From contig NZ_LT670818.1 of the NCBI RefSeq assembly GCF_900129505.1, positions 6,729,001 to 6,793,000 on the forward strand: a stretch of DNA of 64,000 nt, read 5' to 3'. The position numbers and the translations under genes are program-made. Position 1 is the first letter of the stretch. The number at the start of each line of letters is the position of its first letter. The notes under the pieces were generated by a model. The model was not told where the DNA came from, did no database searches, and saw only the letters and a program-made list of their open reading frames with translations. Of this stretch, positions 1-9,580 are shown piece after piece. This DNA is from Bradyrhizobium erythrophlei (lineage in GTDB: Bacteria > Pseudomonadota > Alphaproteobacteria > Rhizobiales > Xanthobacteraceae).

Positions 1-74
1 CACGACATGAATGCCGAATAACCGAAAGAGAGACAGCGAGGTTAGAAGGCGCTCTGTATTGGCGGGGAAGACCG

Positions 75-1448
75 CTAGTTCGCGCCAGTCTTCATGACGC
101 GGTTGAAACAGTCATAATGCTCGGCAGCAGCTGAACAGGTCGCATTCGCACGGGCCTTTCGTTTCGTATACTCGATACGATCGATACCGAGTTCTTCTGC
201 CTCCTTCAGATCGCGAATTTCACGGCTGACTGCACGCCGTTCCTGCTCGGTAGGATCTACGCCCAACAGGCGGTATGACTCCAGTTCCTTGAGGGTCAAC
301 ATTCGAACTGCTTCGGGCTCAACGGCTAGCATGTCGGTAGCCAACCTGGTGGGGACGTTCATCTCACGCAGGTAAGATTTGATCTGAGCCAAATAGCCAG
401 AATAGGTCGCAGCGATTTCCGCAGAGGTCGCGGTTCTGCCGCTTGCCAGATATGGTCGATGAATACCGACCACATTGTCCCCTGAGACCTGTCTGTCGAC
501 CGCTCCAGCCAGAATCAACACGCACGAGCTTATGCAGTGCCCCTCGACGCCGAGCGAAGCGCTTTCCTTTCGAAACAGCCTGCCTATGGCCATTGCAGCG
601 CTGACATCACCACCATAGCTGTTTATGTCAAAGTGCGTACCGAAAGCAGACAGGTCATTCTTATCAGAGCTAGTGCGAGTGCAGGAGCGCTTGTCTCCTT
701 GCTCGGCCGCATGAAAAGCCGTAAATAGCTTTCCGACGTCCTGCGCTGTTTTCATCGTTATCTCGCCGTTGATGGTGATCGAAAGGCCGACTGCCCCCGT
801 TCCGTTGCAGGCTACATCGCCAGAGACCCCCGCGGGCGCAGGCTGCGGCGGCTTTACCTCGTCGCCGAACGAAGAAAGATCATCCCCAGGAGCATTACGA
901 TTGGGCCGCGCGGCGCTGGGAACTGCTGTTCGGGGGGGTTCTCTCGAGTGTATCTCCTCTAACAATCTCGTGAGATTCTCCTTCGCCAAGAGGTCGAACT
1001 GAGTAACCGCTCCTAAGCGTGCCGCTCGCTCAGCGACTGCTTTCGATTGCGCAACGTCGTTGCTCCTAAGCAGCGCCTCCGCTTTGTGGGCAAGGCAGAG
1101 CAGATTCTTGAGATTGCTCTGAAGGCATCTATTTGCGACGCCCGTTGCCTCAGAGAACTGCCGTTGGTCTATCAAAGCGGATGCGAGACTATCGAGATGC
1201 ATCTCGTAGGCATCTCCATCGAGGAACTCTCGACACCAGGTGAGATACTGACGTTCCGACGATACGATCTGCTTGCTGCTCCTAGCTGCCAGCGCCGACG
1301 ATGTTTGCTGAAGCAGCGCACTGCACTGCTCGTCTGATGCTTGAGCTTGTGCTCGGGCCGAGAGGCACACAGAAACAACGACCACGAACGCGAACGTGCA
1401 CCGCAGCGCCGCGAAAGCGGCGCATCTCTCGCGCAGACCGTTAAACAT
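75..1448 (-). CDS. Secreted protein with periplasmic ClpP/crotonase-fold domain
   Basis: A protein of about 457 aa. The N-terminus has a basic stretch, a hydrophobic core and an Ala-rich cleavage region (ARAQAQA), so it is probably exported. The middle is low-complexity and Pro-rich. The C-terminal half has features of the ClpP-like fold: an INSYGGDVSAAMAIG segment (glycine-rich oxyanion loop), then CISSCVLILAGA with a possible nucleophile Ser, then VGIHRPY with a possible catalytic His. Such proteins are usually annotated as hypothetical or 'periplasmic ClpP-like'; the substrate is unknown. The ATG at 1448 is preferred over an in-frame TTG at 1463. It is transcribed divergently from the XRE regulator, with about 100 bases between them. 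The fold assignment is inference from motifs. Confidence 0.7.
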   Translation of the reverse strand: MFNGLRERCAAFAALRCTFAFVVVVSVCLSARAQAQASDEQCSALLQQTSSALAARSSKQIVSSERQYLTWCREFLDGDAYEMHLDSLASALIDQRQFSEATGVANRCLQSNLKNLLCLAHKAEALLRSNDVAQSKAVAERAARLGAVTQFDLLAKENLTRLLEEIHSREPPRTAVPSAARPNRNAPGDDLSSFGDEVKPPQPAPAGVSGDVACNGTGAVGLSITINGEITMKTAQDVGKLFTAFHAAEQGDKRSCTRTSSDKNDLSAFGTHFDINSYGGDVSAAMAIGRLFRKESASLGVEGHCISSCVLILAGAVDRQVSGDNVVGIHRPYLASGRTATSAEIAATYSGYLAQIKSYLREMNVPTRLATDMLAVEPEAVRMLTLKELESYRLLGVDPTEQERRAVSREIRDLKEAEELGIDRIEYTKRKARANATCSAAAEHYDCFNRVMKTGAN

Positions 1449-1552
1449 TGAGCGCCCCTGCAATTACCCGAGTGGGGACAGCTTAACGCGCGCTATACAC
1501 TTTGTTCAATATATCGAGGTGCACATTTTAAACAGATCGTTTCGCTTCTCGC

Positions 1553-1792
1553 ATGGACCTGCGAGAGGTGTTTGCGACCAATTTGCGCCGGCTGCGGCAC
1601 GCCAAAGGGCTTTCGCAGGATGATCTTGCATACGAAGCTGAGGTGAGCCGAAGTTATCTGAGCCAGCTTGAAAAGGGCGCGTTTTACGCCAGCCTCAAGA
1701 TCGTTGGCAAGCTCGCCGATGTCCTTCAGGTGGAGCCTGCCGAGCTGTTGAAACTCCCGCATGACAGAAGTGCTCGCCCCAAGCGACGCTAA
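1553..1792 (+). CDS. Small XRE-family HTH transcriptional regulator
   Basis: A 79-aa protein that is almost entirely one Cro/C1-type helix-turn-helix domain: NLRRLRHAKGLSQDDLAYEA, then VSRSYLSQLEKG as recognition helix, then a conserved LADVLQVEPAELL tail. The size and layout match restriction-modification control (C) proteins as well as small phage-type repressors. It lies upstream of and in the same orientation as the type I restriction-modification operon, but with 340 bases between, so co-transcription is not certain. A role in delaying hsdR expression or in autoregulation is inference. No clear C-box was recognised upstream. Confidence 0.8.
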   Translation: MDLREVFATNLRRLRHAKGLSQDDLAYEAEVSRSYLSQLEKGAFYASLKIVGKLADVLQVEPAELLKLPHDRSARPKRR

Positions 1793-2132
1793 TGCCTTCT
1801 GTCGGCTAAGCACTGGCTTAGGTGTTAGGGCAGCTGCTAGGGCATCATTCGTGCCTACAAAGAAATATTAGCATTTACAGTATCGTATAGTCGTAATATG
1901 GAGGAGAGAGTCCGCCCAAGATCACCACTTTATCTAGTTGAAACAATGGCTTAACCTCCACGGCCGATCTTGAACCGCGGGGGCTGTTTTCGGGATCCAC
2001 CCCCTTCGCGCGGGCCCGCCACGTCCAAACGGCCGACCCTGCCCGGGCCTTTTGCAGGATTCCCACGGTCAAGCCCCTTGCAGCTGACATTGGCAGCTTC
2101 CGGCAAGCAGCGGGTTCGCCTAGAAGTTGATA
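1793..2132. other. Intergenic region upstream of hsdR
   Basis: About 340 bases separate the XRE regulator from hsdR. I see no convincing gene. The first 130 bases are AT-richer than the flanks and could hold the hsdR promoter, but no certain -35/-10 pair or terminator was identified. Confidence 0.4.
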
Positions 2133-4871
2133 ATGAGCGAATCCGCCTTCCATCCCGAGGACAGGGCGCGGTCTTTGATTGACCGGCGGCTTGTCGCGTG
2201 TGGGTGGCTGATCCAGTCCAAGGCGGACATGAACCTTGGCGCCGGGCTTGGCGTGGCGGTGCGAGAGTTCCAGACGGCCTCCGGGCCAGTCGATTATGGC
2301 TTGTTCGTCGGCCGCAGGCTCTGCGGTGTGATCGAGGCCAAGGCGGAGGGCACCACGCTGTCAGGCTACTCCGAGCAGGCGGCTCGCTACATCGCGGATG
2401 TGCCGAAGCATCTCCTTCGCGAGGAAGGCCAGGTCCGGTTCGAATATGTAGCTTCGGGCACGGAGACGCTGTTTCGCGACCACGCCGACCCTGATCCGGT
2501 GTCGCGCCGCGTCTTTTCCTTTCATCGTCCGGAGACGCTGGAACGTGAGCTAAGGGAGCCTCTCACTTTGCGCGGCCGGCTTTGGGCCATGCCGCCGTTC
2601 ATCACTGACGGCCTGCGCGCCTGCCAGATCGACGCCGTGTCGGCGCTCGAAATTTCCATGGCTCAGAACCGTCCCCGGGCGCTGGTGCAAATGGCGACCG
2701 GCGCCGGCAAGACTTTCACCGCCTGCACGTTGAGTTACCGGCTGTTGGCACACGCCGGATTCAAGCGCATCCTGTTCCTGGCCGATCGCGCCAACCTCGT
2801 CCGCCAGACGCGTGACGAATATCTGGCCTACCGGCCGCCCGGAACCGGCCGTTCGTTCTCCGAAATCTACAACGTCCAAAAGCTCGGCGCGGCCGGCCTC
2901 GACAAGGAGGCGCAGGTCGTGATCGCCACTATCCAGCGGGTCTATTCGGTCCTGACCGGCAAGGAGTTGTCGGAGGAAGAGGAAGAGGCATCGTCCTTTG
3001 AACTATCTAGGGCCGACACAGAGCGCCTCGTTTCATACAATCCGTCGATCCCCATTGAGAGTTTCGACCTCGTCATAACAGACGAATGCCATCGCTCGAT
3101 CTATGGCACCTGGCGGCAGGTGCTGGAATATTTCGATGCCTTCACGGTGGGGCTGACCGCAACGCCCTCACTGCACACGCTCGGTTTCTTCGGAAAGAAC
3201 CTTGTCGCGCAATATCCCTATGAGCGTTCGGTGGTCGATGGCGTCAACGTCGGCTTTGAGATATTCCGGATCCGCACCGAGATTGGTGAGCGAGGCGCAA
3301 CGGTGAAGGCGGGTTACGACCTGCCGGTGCGCGACAAGCGCACCAGGGCGGAACGCTACGAAACCTTGGAAGCCGATTTCAGCTACACGCCGGACCAGAT
3401 CGACCGGTCAGTGCTGGTGCCAAACCAGATTCGCACCGTGCTCGAAACCTACCGCGGCTCGCTGTTCACCGAATTGTTTCCCGGCCGTATCGAGGTGCCG
3501 AAAACGCTGATTTTCGCCAAGGATGATCACCACGCTGAAGAGATCACGACCCTCGTCCGCGAGGTGTTCGGCAAGGGCAACGACTTTGCCAAGAAGATCA
3601 CCTACAAGACCGATGGTGCCGACCCCGAGTCTCTCATCCGGTCGTTCCGCAACGACTACAACCCTCGCATCGCAGTCACCGTCGATATGATCGCCACCGG
3701 CACCGACGTCAAACCGCTGGAAGTGCTGATCTTCATGCGTGACGTCAGGTCCGAACTCTATTTCGAGCAGATGAAAGGCCGGGGCGCGCGCACCATCTCT
3801 GCGGAAAAGCTGCGCGAGGTGACGCCGGATGCCGAGGCAAAAACCCGGTTCGTGCTGATCGACGCGGTCGGGGTGTCGGAAAGCCTGAAAACCGTTTCGC
3901 AGCCGCTGGAGCGCGACCGCGTCATCTCCTTCGACCGGCTGATCGATGAAATCGCCGCCGGCCGGCGGGATGACGACGCCTTCGCAACGCTCGCGGCCCG
4001 CCTGGCGGCACTCGACCGGCGCATCTGCGACAAAGATCGCGCGGCGATCGTCAAGGCCTCGGGTGGTGTCGATCTTTCCGGCCTCGCCTCGCGCCTGCTG
4101 AATGCCGTCGATCCGGACGCGTTGGCGAACTGCGTGCCGAAGGAGGCGTCGGAAGCCGAGCAGAAGAAGACGCGCGAGGCGGCGAAGGATGCGGCGGCGA
4201 CCATCTTTGACGATCCGACACTGCGGCAGTTGCTGAAGGACGTTAAGGCCGCAGCGGATATCCGCATTGATACGATTTCCACAGACGCCGTAGTCTCGTC
4301 AGGCTGGGACGAGAAGAAGGCCACCGACACAGTAGAGCGCTTCAAGCGCTTTCTGGAGGAGCGCCGCGACGAAATTTCCGCCCTGCAAATCCTCTACCGT
4401 CTGCCCTATGCGCAACGGCGGCTAACCTATGAGGCGGTGGATGATCTCAAGGAGGCGCTGAAGCGCCCACCTTGGCTCCTCGAACCTATCGATATCTGGC
4501 GAGCTTACAAGCGGCTGTCATCGGACAAGGTACGCGGCAATCCGGCCGGCACGCTGGCTGACATCGTCATGCTGGTACGCTATGCGATTGGAGACAGTGA
4601 GTCGCTGGAACCTTTGCCCTCGATTGTCGCTGGACGTTTTAATCTCTGGCTCGGCCGCGAGGAGAAGGCGGGCCGCGCCTATTCCGAAGAACAAAGAGCC
4701 TGGCTGATGGCGATCCGCGATCATCTCGCGGTCAATATAGAGATCAGGCCAGAAGACATGATGGACGCGCCGGAATTTTCCGGGCGCGGCGGCATCGTCA
4801 AGGCTCGCGCGCTGTTCGGCTCGCGGCTGCCGACGCTGCTCGATGAACTTAATGAAGTGCTGGTGGCGTAA
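2133..4871 (+). CDS. hsdR: Type I restriction endonuclease subunit R (EcoEI-type)
   Basis: A 912-aa motor and nuclease subunit of a type I restriction-modification complex. In order: an N-terminal HSDR_N-type nuclease region with a GVIEAKAEG segment matching the E-x-K part of the PD-(D/E)xK site; a Walker A motif (ATGAGKT, about residues 188-194); a DECH Walker B box at about 317-320; a GLTAT motif; the second RecA domain (FAKDDHHAEE, MIATGTDVKPLEV, QMKGRGAR); and a long C-terminal domain that resembles the EcoEI family. The ATG at 2133 is chosen over a TTG two codons upstream. The stop codon overlaps the hsdS start (TAATG), so the genes are translationally coupled. It looks intact. Confidence 0.93.
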   Translation: MSESAFHPEDRARSLIDRRLVACGWLIQSKADMNLGAGLGVAVREFQTASGPVDYGLFVGRRLCGVIEAKAEGTTLSGYSEQAARYIADVPKHLLREEGQVRFEYVASGTETLFRDHADPDPVSRRVFSFHRPETLERELREPLTLRGRLWAMPPFITDGLRACQIDAVSALEISMAQNRPRALVQMATGAGKTFTACTLSYRLLAHAGFKRILFLADRANLVRQTRDEYLAYRPPGTGRSFSEIYNVQKLGAAGLDKEAQVVIATIQRVYSVLTGKELSEEEEEASSFELSRADTERLVSYNPSIPIESFDLVITDECHRSIYGTWRQVLEYFDAFTVGLTATPSLHTLGFFGKNLVAQYPYERSVVDGVNVGFEIFRIRTEIGERGATVKAGYDLPVRDKRTRAERYETLEADFSYTPDQIDRSVLVPNQIRTVLETYRGSLFTELFPGRIEVPKTLIFAKDDHHAEEITTLVREVFGKGNDFAKKITYKTDGADPESLIRSFRNDYNPRIAVTVDMIATGTDVKPLEVLIFMRDVRSELYFEQMKGRGARTISAEKLREVTPDAEAKTRFVLIDAVGVSESLKTVSQPLERDRVISFDRLIDEIAAGRRDDDAFATLAARLAALDRRICDKDRAAIVKASGGVDLSGLASRLLNAVDPDALANCVPKEASEAEQKKTREAAKDAAATIFDDPTLRQLLKDVKAAADIRIDTISTDAVVSSGWDEKKATDTVERFKRFLEERRDEISALQILYRLPYAQRRLTYEAVDDLKEALKRPPWLLEPIDIWRAYKRLSSDKVRGNPAGTLADIVMLVRYAIGDSESLEPLPSIVAGRFNLWLGREEKAGRAYSEEQRAWLMAIRDHLAVNIEIRPEDMMDAPEFSGRGGIVKARALFGSRLPTLLDELNEVLVA

Positions 4872-6421
4872 TGGCAGGTGGCGTGGCGTTGGCGGCGAAA
4901 GTTGACGAATCGGCAGAAGTCGAGGGGCCGTGGCCGCTGCCAGCCGGGTGGAAATGGACGGCGCTCGGAGCGCTGGGCACATGGATGGGCGGCGGCACAC
5001 CATCCAAGGCCAATGCAGCATTCTGGACCAATGGAACCGTCCCCTGGGTTTCCCCGAAAGACATGAAGGTCGCGGTCATCGGCGAGACCGAAGACAAAGT
5101 TACCTCCGCGGCGGTTGAAGGGTCGTCGGCGAAGTACGTGCCTGAAGGGTCAGTCCTGATGGTGATGCGTTCCGGCATCCTGAAACATTCATTTCCCGTT
5201 GCCATCACCGACCGGATCGTGACGCTCAACCAGGACCTGCGCGCGCTCACGTCGCATGACGGCATCAGTCCGAACTACATCGCTCGCTATCTCGCGCTGG
5301 CGGAAAACCGCGTGCTCAACGATTGTTCGAAAGATGGGACGACGGTTAACAGCGTCGAGGTCTCGGCGTTGGAGCGGGTTCCCGTCCCTCTGGCGCCAGT
5401 CGCCGAACAGCGCCGGATCGTGGCGCGGGTGGATGCGCTGTTTGCCGAGGTCGCGGAGGGTGAGGCGGCACTGGCGGAGGCGCGAAAAGGGCTTAGCACT
5501 TTCCGCCGCGCTCTGCTCAAAGCCGCAATCACCGGTGAGCTGACCAAGGACTGGCGCGCAGCAAACCCCGTTACCGAAACCGGCCGCGAACTCCTGGCAC
5601 GCATCGCTAGGGACCGCGCCAGCAAAAGTATCCCAGCGGCCCGCAGCCGCCGCGCCGTGGACGCCCGGCTGCTCGACACCTCCATCTTGCCACAACTTCC
5701 TCCGGGCTGGGCGTGGGCGACCGTCAATGAAGTGAAGGCCGGCGATCAACGCAACGGTATCTCAATCTCGGGTTCGCCATCGCCGCCCGGGGTAAAGGCA
5801 ATGCGCCTCGATGCCCTAACCGCTCGGGGCCTAAACCTTGACGCGGTTCGGTATATCCCCTTGCCGGAGGACCGCATCCAGAACTATCGCGTGAATAATG
5901 GCGATCTGCTGATCTCGCGTGCAAATGGATCGCCCGAGTTCGTTGGTCGCGCGGTTTACGTCGCGGACATCGGCGAGACGGTGGTCTTTCCTGACACCAT
6001 GATTCGCTATCCGTTGGGTGCCGATCAACAAATTGGGTTGTGGATTGAATTGGCCTGGAACAGCCCAATTGGTAGGAGCCAAATACGACGGCTCGCCAAA
6101 ACCACCGCCGGAATTTTGAAGATTTCCCAAGAGGACATTGCGCAAATCGCACTTCCCATCCCACCGCCCGCAGAAGCCGCAGAAATCCTTCGCCGTGTCT
6201 CGGACGCACTTACCGCCGCCGCGGACACCTTGGCGATGCTAGACGCAGAAGCCGCCGATGCCGCGCGGCTGAAGCAATCCATTCTCAAGGCAGCCTTCGA
6301 GGGCCGCCTTGTCTCCCAGGACCCCACCGACGAACCCGCCGGCGCTCTGTTAGCGCGCTTTGCCGCAAGCCCTGCCGTCGCACCCGCCCGGCGTGGGCGA
6401 GTCAGAAAGTCTGAAGTATGA
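4871..6421 (+). CDS. hsdS: Type I restriction-modification specificity subunit S
   Basis: A 516-aa DNA-recognition subunit with the usual two-repeat layout. Each half has a variable target recognition domain opening with an LPxGWxW motif (LPAGWKWTALG near residue 22 and LPPGWAWATV near residue 278). Each half closes with a conserved central helix: PVAEQRRIVARVDALFAEV in the first, and IPPPAEAAEILRRVSDAL in the second. Both are followed by the KAAITGEL / KAAFEGRLV segment typical of the family. It overlaps hsdR by one base and hsdM by four (ATGA). The recognised sequence cannot be predicted from the protein alone. It appears intact. Confidence 0.93.
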   Translation: MAGGVALAAKVDESAEVEGPWPLPAGWKWTALGALGTWMGGGTPSKANAAFWTNGTVPWVSPKDMKVAVIGETEDKVTSAAVEGSSAKYVPEGSVLMVMRSGILKHSFPVAITDRIVTLNQDLRALTSHDGISPNYIARYLALAENRVLNDCSKDGTTVNSVEVSALERVPVPLAPVAEQRRIVARVDALFAEVAEGEAALAEARKGLSTFRRALLKAAITGELTKDWRAANPVTETGRELLARIARDRASKSIPAARSRRAVDARLLDTSILPQLPPGWAWATVNEVKAGDQRNGISISGSPSPPGVKAMRLDALTARGLNLDAVRYIPLPEDRIQNYRVNNGDLLISRANGSPEFVGRAVYVADIGETVVFPDTMIRYPLGADQQIGLWIELAWNSPIGRSQIRRLAKTTAGILKISQEDIAQIALPIPPPAEAAEILRRVSDALTAAADTLAMLDAEAADAARLKQSILKAAFEGRLVSQDPTDEPAGALLARFAASPAVAPARRGRVRKSEV

Positions 6422-7881
6422 ATGCCCAAACCCTCGTCGCAAAAGTCTGGAACTTCGCGCACGTGCTGCGCGATCAGGGTGTTTCCTATCAGGCCTATAT
6501 CAGCCAGATTTCTTATCTGCTCTTCCTCAAGATGGACGAGGAACGCGTCACCCAGATCGGCGAGGCGTCCATGCTCCCTGACGGCGCACGCTGGGGCAAC
6601 ATCAAGGATCTTTCCGGCGAGGCGCTGAATGCGACCTATGTGAAGCTGCTCGACAAGCTCTCGAAACAGAGCGGCATCATCGGCGCGATCTTCCTCAAGG
6701 CCCAAAACGAGATTCAGGACCCGGCCAAGCTCAAGCGTTTGGTCGGCTTGATTGACAGCGAGGTCTGGCTCGGCCTGCCGGTGGACGTGAAGGGCAACAT
6801 CTACGAAGGCTTGCTCGCCCGAAACGCAGAGGACGTGAAATCGGGCGCAGGTCAATACTTCACGCCGCGCTCGGTGATCGAGGCGATGGTGCGAGTGGTG
6901 GATCCAAAACCGCATAAAACGGTCCATGATCCAGCCTGCGGGACCGCGGGCTTTCTGCTCGCCGCCTGGGAACATATGAAACAACACCCTAAGGCGCGCG
7001 ATCGAGCAGTCTATTCGGCGATGAAGGGCAAGTTCTCGGGCGTCGATATCGTGCCGGAGGTCGTGCGTCTCGCGGCGATGAACCTATATCTGCACGGCAT
7101 TACCGGCGTTGATTCAATCGTCGAAGCCAAGGACGCGCTGCTCGGCGCGGGTGGCAAGACCTACGACGTCATCCTCACCAACCCGCCATTCGGCAAGAAA
7201 CAGAGCTACCGCATCGTCCGGGATGATGGCGAGATCGACAGCGAGCGCGAGGACTACGACCGTCAGGACTTCTTCGTCACCACCTCAAACAAGCAGTTGA
7301 ACTTCTTGCAGCACATCATGACAGTGCTGGCGCCGAACGGCGAAGCCGCCGTCGTTCTTCCGGACAACGTCCTGTTCGAAGGTGGCGCCGGCGAGACCAT
7401 CCGTCGCCGGCTGTTGAAGAATTTCGATTTCCACACGCTGCTGCGGCTGCCGACGGGCATCTTTTACAAACAGGGCGTTAAGGCCAACGTGTTGTTCTTC
7501 GACAAGAAGCCGCCCTCTGAAACCGCTGCAACAAAGGATCTTTGGATTTACGACCTGCGTACCAACCAGCGCTTCACATTGAAAGAGCGCCCCATGGTAC
7601 GGGCCGATCTGCAGGGCTTCATCGCCTGCTACCAGTCTGGCCACCGCTCCAAGCGCGAGGAGTCGGAAAAATTCAAGCGGTTCCCACTGGAGACCTTGCT
7701 GGCGCGTGACAAGGTCAATCTCGATATCTTCTGGGTAAAAGATCACGCGCTCGACGATCCCGATTTGCTGCCGCCCCCTGACGAAGTCGCGGCAGAAATC
7801 GTCGAAAGTCTGGAGACGGCACTCGACCGCTTCCGCAATGTGGCCAAGGCGCTCGGCGAGGGGCCCCAATCAGCGACATAA
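6418..7881 (+). CDS. hsdM: Type I restriction-modification DNA adenine methyltransferase subunit M
   Basis: A 487-aa N6-adenine methyltransferase subunit. The N-terminal helical domain (HsdM_N) includes QISYLLFLKMDEE. SAM-binding motif I is DPACGTAGFLL near residue 171, preceded by GQYFTPRSVIEAM. The catalytic motif IV NPPFGKK lies at about 255-261. A C-terminal region follows, with a GVKANVLFFDK segment that is common in the family. It is the last gene of the hsdR-hsdS-hsdM operon and its start overlaps the hsdS stop. The methylase lies last, whereas most type I loci place it before or next to hsdS at the front. All motifs are intact. Confidence 0.94.
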   Translation: MNAQTLVAKVWNFAHVLRDQGVSYQAYISQISYLLFLKMDEERVTQIGEASMLPDGARWGNIKDLSGEALNATYVKLLDKLSKQSGIIGAIFLKAQNEIQDPAKLKRLVGLIDSEVWLGLPVDVKGNIYEGLLARNAEDVKSGAGQYFTPRSVIEAMVRVVDPKPHKTVHDPACGTAGFLLAAWEHMKQHPKARDRAVYSAMKGKFSGVDIVPEVVRLAAMNLYLHGITGVDSIVEAKDALLGAGGKTYDVILTNPPFGKKQSYRIVRDDGEIDSEREDYDRQDFFVTTSNKQLNFLQHIMTVLAPNGEAAVVLPDNVLFEGGAGETIRRRLLKNFDFHTLLRLPTGIFYKQGVKANVLFFDKKPPSETAATKDLWIYDLRTNQRFTLKERPMVRADLQGFIACYQSGHRSKREESEKFKRFPLETLLARDKVNLDIFWVKDHALDDPDLLPPPDEVAAEIVESLETALDRFRNVAKALGEGPQSAT

Positions 7882-8314
7882 ATTCTCGGCGTCGGTACCG
7901 GCACGGTTCATGAACAGTCCGGCACCACAAGTTGTGTTGCTGCGGATCAGCCGCTAACTTTGTCAGGATAAAATATGGTCCGCGGCGCCTGCATCTTTTC
8001 AAATGGTACTTCGACCGCTGGCGCCACTCTTCATGTTCTCGGCGGGCCTCTTCCTGGCGTAGCCGTTTATCGTCCCAACTGAGATTCAAAGCCGACTTTC
8101 TTGATGGGACCAAAGCTTGATGCAATGGTGGCGCCCTCACCTTTGGTCCGTTTTGTTGTGCCGGATCGTGACCAGCAGCCCTGTCTCATTTTCTGAGTTC
8201 AAGCGTGCGATCCGCCGGTTCGAGGCGACCGCCGACCAGGCCGATATCGGACCTATTAGTGAGCTAAATCACTTCCGATAAGTTTTTCTCGGAAACTAAA
8301 ATCACCCCTTCCCG
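7882..8314. other. Intergenic region after hsdM
   Basis: About 430 bases with no confident gene. A GTG-initiated reading frame at 8168-8281 would give a 37-aa peptide (core EFKRAIRRFEATADQ) that looks protein-like, but it has no clear ribosome binding site and may be a remnant. The region ends at a hairpin terminator. Confidence 0.4.
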
Positions 8315-8339
8315 CGCCAGTTCGCGCTGGCGGTTTTTT
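8315..8339 (+). terminator. Rho-independent terminator
   Basis: CGCCAG and CTGGCG pair around a six-base loop (TTCGCG), followed directly by GTTTTTTG. It probably ends transcripts coming from the restriction-modification side. Confidence 0.6.
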
Positions 8340-8467
8340 GTTCCTGCGCCGATCGAAATAACATGACAACGCAAATCGATCGGTTCTCGCTCGTTACCGT
8401 TCCGCTCAGGTTGCAACCAAACAACGCCCTGCCTTGCCTGACGGGGTATTTGTCCGAGATCTCCCGG

Positions 8468-8686
8468 ATGCCGCGTCACGTCAAACTTCCGCGTGACGTG
8501 CTGCGGGTCTCTTGCCGGCGCTGCGAGCGGACCGTCGAAATCCAGACCGTCGATGCGGTCCGCCTCTATGGCAGCAACGCCATCTGGAAAGACGTCGCGC
8601 AGCGGCTTCTGGACGATACGTGCCAGCAACGCACCGGGAGACACGAAGAAGACGGCTGCTGGCCAACGCTCGAGAAACCTCATTGA
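8468..8686 (+). CDS. Small hypothetical protein with a Cys-rich motif
   Basis: A 72-aa protein beginning MPRHVKLPRD, with a CRRC knuckle and two more cysteines (DTCQQR, DGCWP) that could form a zinc site. I recognise this as a recurring small hypothetical in Bradyrhizobium; no function is known. The frame stays open to an ATG at 8363, but the stretch before 8468 does not look conserved, so the later ATG is preferred. It precedes the SDR gene by about 90 bases. Confidence 0.6.
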   Translation: MPRHVKLPRDVLRVSCRRCERTVEIQTVDAVRLYGSNAIWKDVAQRLLDDTCQQRTGRHEEDGCWPTLEKPH

Positions 8687-8779
8687 TCGGCAAAAGTCGG
8701 ACGCTGGCGCCATTGCTCGCGGCGCGGGGGCCCCCATCTCTCTCGGGCACGGCAATCCCCTCCAGTCAGGAAACCTTTC

Positions 8780-9526
8780 ATGGCCAAGCTCGACGGCAAG
8801 ATCGCTCTCATCAGCGGAGGCACCAGCGGTATCGGTGCAGAGACCGCCAAACTCTTTCAATCGGAAGGCGCGACGGTGGTCGTTACCGGCTCCAGCGAGC
8901 GCTCGGTGGAAGCCGCCAAGGCGGCGCTGCCCGGGATCGAGGTGCTGGTCTCGGACGCCGGCAACGTGGCCGCCACCAAGGTCCTGGTCGACCAGGTCAA
9001 GGCCAAACACGGCCGCATTGACGTCCTGTTCGTCAACGCCGGCATCGCCAAGTTCGCGCCGATCGCGCAGGTCGATGAGGCCTTTTACGACAGCCACTTC
9101 AATGTCAACGTCAAGGGCGCATTCTTCCTGGTCAAGCACGCCATCCCGGTCATTCCGGATGGCGGCGCGATCATTCTGACCGCTTCGGTGGCCGGCGCGA
9201 ACGGCGGCCTGGGAGGCAGCACAATCTACGGCTCGACCAAGGCGGCGCTGCGTTCGTTCGGCCGCACGATCGCCAAGGAGCTGACGCCGCGCGGCATCCG
9301 GGTCAACACCATCAGCCCGGGTCCGATCATCACCCCAATCCTCGACAAAGGCGGCCTCACACCGGCTCAGAAGGACAACTTCATCGAGGGGGCCAAGACC
9401 CGCATTCCGCTCGGCCGCACCGGCACCGCAGCCGAAGTCGCTGCCGCAGCCCTCTACCTCGCCGCCGATGCTACCTACACCACCGGCGCCGAACTGTTCG
9501 TCGACGGCGGCTTGATCGACCTATAG
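8780..9526 (+). CDS. SDR-family NAD(P)-dependent oxidoreductase
   Basis: A 248-aa classical short-chain dehydrogenase. The cofactor motif is GGTSGIGAE near the N-terminus, an NAG variant follows (VNAGIAK), and the catalytic Ser/Tyr/Lys lie in TASVAG and the IYGSTKAAL segment (YxxxK). The PG motif ISPGPIITP and a C-terminal GAELFVDGGLIDL complete the fold. The length is normal for the family. Substrate specificity cannot be read from the sequence. The ATG at 8780 follows an AGGAAA ribosome binding site. It stands alone on the + strand. Confidence 0.92.
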   Translation: MAKLDGKIALISGGTSGIGAETAKLFQSEGATVVVTGSSERSVEAAKAALPGIEVLVSDAGNVAATKVLVDQVKAKHGRIDVLFVNAGIAKFAPIAQVDEAFYDSHFNVNVKGAFFLVKHAIPVIPDGGAIILTASVAGANGGLGGSTIYGSTKAALRSFGRTIAKELTPRGIRVNTISPGPIITPILDKGGLTPAQKDNFIEGAKTRIPLGRTGTAAEVAAAALYLAADATYTTGAELFVDGGLIDL

Positions 9527-9580
9527 GGACCTAGGGCCGTCAGGGCTGTCGATTCGATTTTTCTGCGCTTGGATGTCCGG

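Noticed and set aside
8168..8281. GTG-started 37-aa frame after hsdM
   Set aside because: Protein-like composition but no ribosome binding site and no recognised homologue; mentioned only in the region note.
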